Assembly: GCA_012520835.1 (NCBI GenBank)
Contig: JAAYNN010000028.1
Span: 1-17,139, forward strand
DNA length: 17,139 nt
Reading direction: 5' to 3'
Origin: Dehalococcoidales bacterium
GTDB lineage: Bacteria; Chloroflexota; Dehalococcoidia; Dehalococcoidales; UBA5627
A program made the translations under genes and the position numbers. The notes beneath the pieces are model-generated. The model was not told the DNA's origin and did not search any database. It saw only the letters and a list, made by a program, of their open reading frames with translations. Below are positions 13,503 through 17,139 of this stretch, in pieces (position 1 is the stretch's first letter; each line of letters opens with the position of its first letter).

Positions 13503-14018
13503 ATGGAATCAATTGTGAAGCTCGGTGAAGTCCAGTTTGAAATGACTGGCGATGTAAAAACGACGGAAGAATTAAAGGTTTTATTGAGGTGGGGCTGGGG
13601 AGCTGAAATCACCAATAAAATGGCGTTTAATCCAGCTGAAGAATTAAAAACTGGCGATGGAATCAAGGTGACGATAGAAAAAGTTACTATTATTCCTGAT
13701 CCGGTTGAAGAAGAGGTTGAAGAAACTGGTGTTGAAGCAGAGCAGGGAGTTGCAGGTGAAGCTGGAAATGTAAGCGAAACCGGAGAGGCAGTTGCTCCTG
13801 AGTCGGTTGAAGAAGCTGGCGTTGAAGCAAAGCAGGGAGTTGCATGTGAAGCTGGAAATGTAAACGAAACCGAAGAGGCGGTTGTTCCTGCTGCCGAATG
13901 TGAATGTTCATGCATCAGTGAATGTAAAGAGGAAACCGGAAAAACTGAGGTTGAAACTGCTGTCGAAGCGGATACAAAAATATCTACCGAAACTGTAGAC
14001 GATACCAAAGCAGTATAA
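13503..14018 (+). CDS. Acidic protein with novel N-terminal domain, 30-residue tandem repeat and Cys cluster
   Basis: I do not recognise this 171-aa protein. Residues 1-65 form a compact domain shared with the next gene: EELKVLLRWGWGAE, then MAFNPAEELKTGDGIKVTIE. A very acidic tail follows, with two 30-residue tandem repeats (72-101 and 102-131), each starting VEE.GVEA.QGVA and encoded by 90-bp DNA repeats about 87% identical. After the repeats comes a cysteine cluster, ECECSCISEC, with Cys133, 135, 137 and 141. No signal peptide or membrane segment is visible. The Shine-Dalgarno is near-perfect (AAGGGAGGT, 6 nt before ATG), so expression may be high. The tail is probably disordered; the cluster could bind metal or be redox-active, which is inference. 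The tail composition is unlike the neighbours and gives rise to a false opposite-strand reading frame. Confidence 0.8.
   Translation: MESIVKLGEVQFEMTGDVKTTEELKVLLRWGWGAEITNKMAFNPAEELKTGDGIKVTIEKVTIIPDPVEEEVEETGVEAEQGVAGEAGNVSETGEAVAPESVEEAGVEAKQGVACEAGNVNETEEAVVPAAECECSCISECKEETGKTEVETAVEADTKISTETVDDTKAV
13716..13895 (+). repeat. Two 90-bp in-frame tandem repeats
   Basis: Unit 1 spans 13716-13805 and unit 2 spans 13806-13895. By hand count 78 of 90 bases agree, with no gaps, so the reading frame is preserved. Most differences are in the last six bases of the unit; the rest are scattered, several silent. This indicates duplication inside the coding region rather than an intergenic array. Confidence 0.85.
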
Positions 14019-14057
14019 GTATTTAATAAACGAACTAATCGTAGGAGGCGTAAAGAT

Positions 14058-14276
14058 ATGGAACCGGTAATTATTGGACAGGTTGATGCAAATATGACTA
14101 CCGATATCACCACGGATGAGGAATTAAGGGTATTGCTCAGAGTTGTTTGGACGGCAAAAAATAATGAAGTTGCTTTTAAACCGGCTGAGGATTTAAGCCG
14201 CGGTGATAGGATAAGGGTAACGGTAGAAAAAGTTTCCGAGGCACCAAGAGCCGAAGAAGCAGAAAAGACCGAATAG
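14058..14276 (+). CDS. Small paralogue of the preceding acidic protein (domain only)
   Basis: A 72-aa protein of unknown function whose residues 17-63 align with residues 18-65 of the preceding protein with one single-residue gap and roughly half the positions identical. The shared pattern is EEL.VLLR..W.A, then AF.PAE.L..GD.I.VT.EKV. It lacks the repeats and the cysteines; its C-terminus is a short acidic tail (AEEAEKTE). The pair is therefore a tandem duplication in which one copy gained an extension. The gene starts 39 bp after its neighbour with an AGGAGG site 9 nt upstream, so the two are very likely co-transcribed, and a terminator follows. The repeated GD.I.VT.EKV ending suggests a small beta fold, which is inference. 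Confidence 0.8.
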   Translation: MEPVIIGQVDANMTTDITTDEELRVLLRVVWTAKNNEVAFKPAEDLSRGDRIRVTVEKVSEAPRAEEAEKTE

Positions 14277-14321
14277 GGAAAACGTACCTATTATTACAAC
14301 AATATTGAAATAAATATTTTC

Positions 14322-14352
14322 ATAAAACCCCGGAGAATTTCTGGGGTTTTAT
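14322..14352 (+). terminator. Intrinsic terminator after the paralogue operon
   Basis: ATAAAACCCC (14322-14331) and GGGGTTTTAT (14343-14352) form a perfect 10-bp stem with an 11-nt loop; the 3' arm itself supplies a T-run. It lies 45 nt after the stop codon and 23 nt before yajQ. Since no clear yajQ promoter is visible between them, yajQ may depend on read-through or on an unrecognised promoter. Confidence 0.75.
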
Positions 14353-14375
14353 AGTTTGCTTTTCGGGGAGAAAAC

Positions 14376-14870
14376 ATGCCTTTATTAGATGTGGTGAATA
14401 AAGTGGATATGCAGGCGCTGGACAATGCCGTCAACAATGTATTGCGTGAAGTAAGCAAACGATTCGATTTTAAGAATGTAAAAACAGAGGTAACGCTTAA
14501 CAAAAAAGATAAATTGATACATATCGTTACCGGCGATGAATTAAAGATGAAAGCCGTGATCGAATTGTTGAAGGGGCAGTGCGTACGTTCGAAAATCGAG
14601 CCGAAATGCCTTGCTCCCAGGAAAATGGAACCCACTTCTCACGGCACGGTTAAAATCGACATACAGGTAAACGAAGGGATACCGGTCGAAACCTGCAGAA
14701 AAATTGTTAAGCTTATTAAAAGTAGCAACACTAAAGTACAACCTGTAATTCAGGACGAGCAGGTCAGAATCAGCGGCAAAAAAATCGACGACCTGCAGGA
14801 AATCATGCAGTTGTTGCGGGAACAGGATTATGATGTCCCTTTGCAGTTCGTTAACATGAAAAGAGATTAG
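14376..14870 (+). CDS. yajQ: YajQ family nucleotide/c-di-GMP-binding protein
   Basis: A 164-aa member of the YajQ (DUF520) family, full length. Characteristic regions are the N-terminal VVNKVDMQALDNAVNNVLRE, SKRFDFKNVKTEVTL, the central EPTSHGTVKI with an IVKLIKSSNTKVQPVIQDEQ segment, and the terminal VPLQFVNMKRD, close to the family ending DLPLQFVNFR. YajQ proteins are two ferredoxin-like folds that bind nucleotides; Xanthomonas homologues bind cyclic di-GMP and act as transcription co-regulators, while the role in most bacteria is unknown. GGGGAG lies 6 nt before the ATG. It sits between two terminators and converges with the efflux operon. Confidence 0.95.
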   Translation: MPLLDVVNKVDMQALDNAVNNVLREVSKRFDFKNVKTEVTLNKKDKLIHIVTGDELKMKAVIELLKGQCVRSKIEPKCLAPRKMEPTSHGTVKIDIQVNEGIPVETCRKIVKLIKSSNTKVQPVIQDEQVRISGKKIDDLQEIMQLLREQDYDVPLQFVNMKRD

Positions 14871-14877
14871 ATAGAAA

Positions 14878-14904
14878 AAAGAGGCGTTTTTGGAGCGCCT
14901 CTTT
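14878..14904. terminator. Bidirectional intrinsic terminator between yajQ and the efflux gene
   Basis: AAAGAGGCG (14878-14886) and CGCCTCTTT (14896-14904) form a perfect 9-bp stem with a 9-nt loop. A-rich sequence before the stem gives a T-run when read on the minus strand, and the arm ends in TTT on the plus strand. It lies 8 nt after yajQ and 26 nt after the convergent MFS gene. Confidence 0.85.
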
Positions 14905-14929
14905 CCTTGATATTTGGATAAATCCAGGT

Positions 14930-16462
14930 TTAATTACGAGGCGCTTTCTTTTTATTCGGTAATAAAAACGAGACTAATACTCCAATGATGCAGAATAACA
15001 CAGCTACTTTCATGGCTGTATTCAAACTATTGGCAAACCCTGAATAAAACATCTGCATTATATCTGTGCTGTATTCTTCAGGTATGCCGTTAAGATTCAT
15101 TCCCCCGCTGAAGCCGCCATTGCTCATAGTGCTGGTAATCTTTGCTTTAAGTTCGTCCGTGATTGTGGGGATATTATTTAAAGAATTTGTTACACTACTG
15201 ATAAGCCGCGATTGTAAAACAGCACCGAGAACAGCGATACCCAGAAGACTGCCGATTTGTCGGGTTGTCGACATGATGCCGCTGGCGGCACCCGATTTTT
15301 CGATTGGAGCAGCTGACATGATAACCGTATTTACGGGAGCTATTACAAGACCCATACCCAGTCCTGATAAAGCCAGCGGTATCATCAATGATTGCCATGT
15401 AGTATTAATAGACAGGTTTGAAAGAAGTAATATAGACAACCCGATAATGAACATACCTGCTGTCAGTATCCAGCGTGAAATTCCTTTGTCAGCGAGTTTG
15501 CCTGCAAGGGGTGCCGTGATTAAAACGGCAAGAGACATCGGTAGTAATATAAGTCCGGTTTTAATTGCACTGAAATGGAGTACAATTTGCAGAAAAAGCA
15601 CCAGCATGAACAATATCCCCATTAAACTGAACATAAGAAGCGCATTCAATATATTGCCTGCCGAAAAATAACGGTTAAGGAAAAGATTGAGGTCGATTAA
15701 TGGCAACCTTGAACGTTTTTCTATGAAAATAAATACTGTTAAGCTGAGAATACTGATAATAAAAAGTCCGATAATCAAGGCTGACGACCATCCGTAACTT
15801 TGGCCTTCTATCAGGGCAAAAGTTAGACAGAATAGTGCGATTGTTGACGTAAAAATGCCAGGGAAATCTATATATCGAACAGTAAGAGTCTCCGTTGATT
15901 CGTCAAGTATTATGGAACCCAGGATAATGCCTATAATACCCAGCGGTATATTGACCAGGAATATGTATTCCCATGACAGATTGTATACCAGCAGTCCTCC
16001 TATTATTGGTCCCAATGCACTGGCGGTGCCGCTAACTGCTCCCCATATACCCATTGCCTGTCCCCTGTTTCCGTCTTTAAAAGCAACATTGATGAGAGAA
16101 AGGGTAGTCGGCATCATGGCCGCTCCTCCAAATCCCTGAAACACTCTTGACATAATCAACATTTCTATATTCTGTGATAAACCGCATGAAAGAGATGCCA
16201 GAGTAAAAATAACCAGTCCTGTAATAAAGAATTTTTTTCTACCGAAGATATCTGCCAGCCTTCCGAATGTTATCAGAGTGACTGCGAACACCAGAATATA
16301 GATGTTTACAACCCATTCTATGTCGGCAAGCGAAGCACAGAGATCGTCCATGATAGCAGGAAGCGCAATGTTTACGATTGTAATATCAAGATTAATCATA
16401 AAAAGCGCAATCGTTAATACACCGAGAACAGCCCATTTACTGTATTTACGTTTTAGTGGCAT
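14930..16462 (-). CDS. MFS multidrug efflux transporter, DHA2 (EmrB/QacA) family
   Basis: Inner-membrane drug:H+ antiporter of 510 aa with about 14 hydrophobic helices, the size and topology of the DHA2 group. Family motifs are visible: LDITIVNIALP (25-35, motif D1), GRLADIFGRKK (67-77, motif A) and the antiporter motif C region GTASALGPIIGGLL (145-158). The N-terminus is short and basic, and the protein ends in a KKK-containing tail. Such pumps export lipophilic or cationic toxic compounds; the substrate is not predictable. It lies 17 bp downstream of a marR gene on the same strand, a common regulator-pump operon, and ends at a bidirectional terminator. The ribosome site is weak (AAGG), suggesting coupling to marR. 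Confidence 0.92.
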   Translation of the reverse strand: MPLKRKYSKWAVLGVLTIALFMINLDITIVNIALPAIMDDLCASLADIEWVVNIYILVFAVTLITFGRLADIFGRKKFFITGLVIFTLASLSCGLSQNIEMLIMSRVFQGFGGAAMMPTTLSLINVAFKDGNRGQAMGIWGAVSGTASALGPIIGGLLVYNLSWEYIFLVNIPLGIIGIILGSIILDESTETLTVRYIDFPGIFTSTIALFCLTFALIEGQSYGWSSALIIGLFIISILSLTVFIFIEKRSRLPLIDLNLFLNRYFSAGNILNALLMFSLMGILFMLVLFLQIVLHFSAIKTGLILLPMSLAVLITAPLAGKLADKGISRWILTAGMFIIGLSILLLSNLSINTTWQSLMIPLALSGLGMGLVIAPVNTVIMSAAPIEKSGAASGIMSTTRQIGSLLGIAVLGAVLQSRLISSVTNSLNNIPTITDELKAKITSTMSNGGFSGGMNLNGIPEEYSTDIMQMFYSGFANSLNTAMKVAVLFCIIGVLVSFLLPNKKKAPRN

Positions 16463-16479
16463 AGAAAACCTTGCTGAAA

Positions 16480-16929
16480 TTAAGGGTTATTTTGAGATAG
16501 AGAGGCTAATTGAGAAATAGCTATTGCAAGTGTGTCAACTTGTTCCTGTTTAAGTTTGCCAAGCTTCTCAGTGAAATTCTTGCGAATAAGGGCATAAAAA
16601 TCAGAAATCAACTTATTCCCGGTTTCAGTTATGTTTATAAGTGATTTTCTGCGATCGGTTGCATCGATTTTTCTTTCTACAGCTTTGGTGCTGACAAGAC
16701 TATCGATAAATGTTGTCATCTGCGGTTTGCTTAATGATAGTCGTCTGGCTATTTCAGATGAGTAAAGTGATCCTTCCTGTGCCAGCAGGGTAAGGATAGC
16801 CAGTTGATGATGCATTGTTTTATTTCCGGGTACGTAGAGGAGTCGGCGACGCAGATAATGCATGGCAATATAAGCGTCATTAATCATCTTATCTATGTTA
16901 TCAGAATGGTTAAGAAATAAATAGTCCAT
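16480..16929 (-). CDS. MarR family transcriptional regulator
   Basis: A 149-aa MarR-type winged-helix regulator. The DNA-binding part reads SSEIARRLSLSKPQMTTFID (57-76), followed by the wing with the family DxRRK signature (Asp92-Lys95) and INITETG. Long flanking helices supply the dimer interface. As first gene of the marR-efflux pair it most likely represses this promoter and is released by a ligand of the pump, which is inference from family and context. The start ATG at 16929 is the first in the frame and follows a promoter at 16942-16971. No clear Shine-Dalgarno precedes it, so translation may be leaderless-like or weak. Confidence 0.93.
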   Translation of the reverse strand: MDYLFLNHSDNIDKMINDAYIAMHYLRRRLLYVPGNKTMHHQLAILTLLAQEGSLYSSEIARRLSLSKPQMTTFIDSLVSTKAVERKIDATDRRKSLINITETGNKLISDFYALIRKNFTEKLGKLKQEQVDTLAIAISQLASLSQNNP

Positions 16930-16941
16930 AAATTAACCAAT

Positions 16942-16971
16942 ATTATATAAATATATAAATAACTAAGTCAA
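16942..16971 (-). promoter_or_regulatory. Promoter of the marR-efflux operon
   Basis: On the minus strand TTGACT (16966-16971) and a perfect TATAAT (16942-16947) are 18 bp apart. The start would be near 16935, leaving only a few leader nucleotides before ATG 16929, consistent with the missing ribosome site. The spacer is a run of TATATA-like sequence that could hold a MarR site, but no single palindrome stands out. Confidence 0.55.
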
Positions 16972-17012
16972 GTAAAAATAAATAGCTGTAAGCCAGGGAT
17001 ATTATATGTTTA

Positions 17013-17139
17013 TTATTTCGGTTGATATGTGCCTGCAATAGCGATTGCGCATTCTATCCAGCCGTCGACATTATCTTTAAAATATTTATTAATGCCCGTT
17101 CTGTTTAATTCCATATCCGCCAGGGTACATAGATAAACA
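17013..17139 (-). CDS. C-terminal 41 codons of an unidentified gene, cut by the window edge
   Basis: An open minus-strand frame enters from the right edge and ends with TAA at 17013-17015. The visible peptide includes LADMELNRTGINKYFKDNV, then DGWIECAIAIAG and TYQPK at the end. It reads like ordinary soluble protein sequence, with no frame break, and lies 83 bp upstream of marR on the same strand. I cannot assign a family from this fragment. The alternative is non-coding sequence open by chance, but the composition argues for coding. Confidence 0.55.
   Translation of the reverse strand, partial: VYLCTLADMELNRTGINKYFKDNVDGWIECAIAIAGTYQPK

Noticed and set aside
13716..13895. Possible CRISPR-like or intergenic tandem array
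   Set aside because: Only two contiguous 90-bp units, in frame inside a gene, with no spacers and no cas genes.
13472..14113. Long Ser/Thr-rich minus-strand frame of 213 codons
   Set aside because: It is the mirror of the Glu/Ala/Val repeat-rich plus-strand gene; low-complexity composition produces it. The plus-strand frame has the promoter, ribosome site and a paralogue.
16948..16965. MarR operator in the marR promoter spacer
   Set aside because: The TATATA-like sequence is too simple; several weak palindromes overlap and none is distinctive.
1..17139. tRNA, rRNA, integrase or transposase genes
   Set aside because: No cloverleaf-like segment, rRNA core sequence or recombinase motif was seen in any frame or gap.

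Overview
The window looks like chromosomal DNA of an anaerobic bacterium, most plausibly a Chloroflexota/Dehalococcoidia-type lineage from a sediment or groundwater genome. The evidence is modest: a desulforedoxin, a HemW-type radical SAM protein, a TRAP transporter beside an acyl-CoA ligase, many small cysteine-rich proteins, and short TTCGACAAG-type dispersed repeats that I associate with such genomes. The lineage is inference; the genes are clear. No rRNA, tRNA, CRISPR array, transposase or integrase is visible, and no stretch above 300 bases lacks a gene.

Left part (1-6724, + strand): a TRAP transporter operon (dctP, dctQ, dctM) followed at 26 bp by an AMP-forming acyl-CoA ligase. Together they form a likely 'import a carboxylate and activate it as a CoA thioester' unit. 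Ahead of dctP are a good sigma70-type promoter, a 14-bp palindrome in a class I activator position, and a 27-codon leader ORF with a strong Shine-Dalgarno that overlaps the dctP start by ATGA. A strong hairpin separates dctP from dctQ. Next come a flavin reductase-like protein, an 83-aa protein with four cysteines, a cytoplasmic cyclophilin and a stand-alone Smr-domain protein.

Middle (6725-12943): a repeat-rich gap holds an 84-bp MITE-like element and a TTCGACAAG-type repeat. Then come a minus-strand putative lipoprotein with its own consensus promoter, more repeat debris, and the minus-strand operon typA-hemW-lepA (translational GTPase, heme chaperone, EF4), closed by an intrinsic terminator. 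A second, inverted copy of the MITE sits directly upstream of typA, between divergent promoters.

Right part (12944-14870, + strand): desulforedoxin, a YgaP-like two-helix membrane protein, then a two-gene operon of small acidic paralogues that I do not recognise. That operon has a near-consensus promoter, a perfect palindrome just upstream of -35, a perfect 11-bp inverted repeat over the start of transcription, strong ribosome sites and a terminator. It is the best candidate here for an undescribed system. yajQ follows, ending in a bidirectional terminator.

Right end (14930-17139, - strand): a marR-DHA2 efflux pair (regulator first, 17 bp gap, own promoter) and the last 41 codons of an unidentified gene running off the window.
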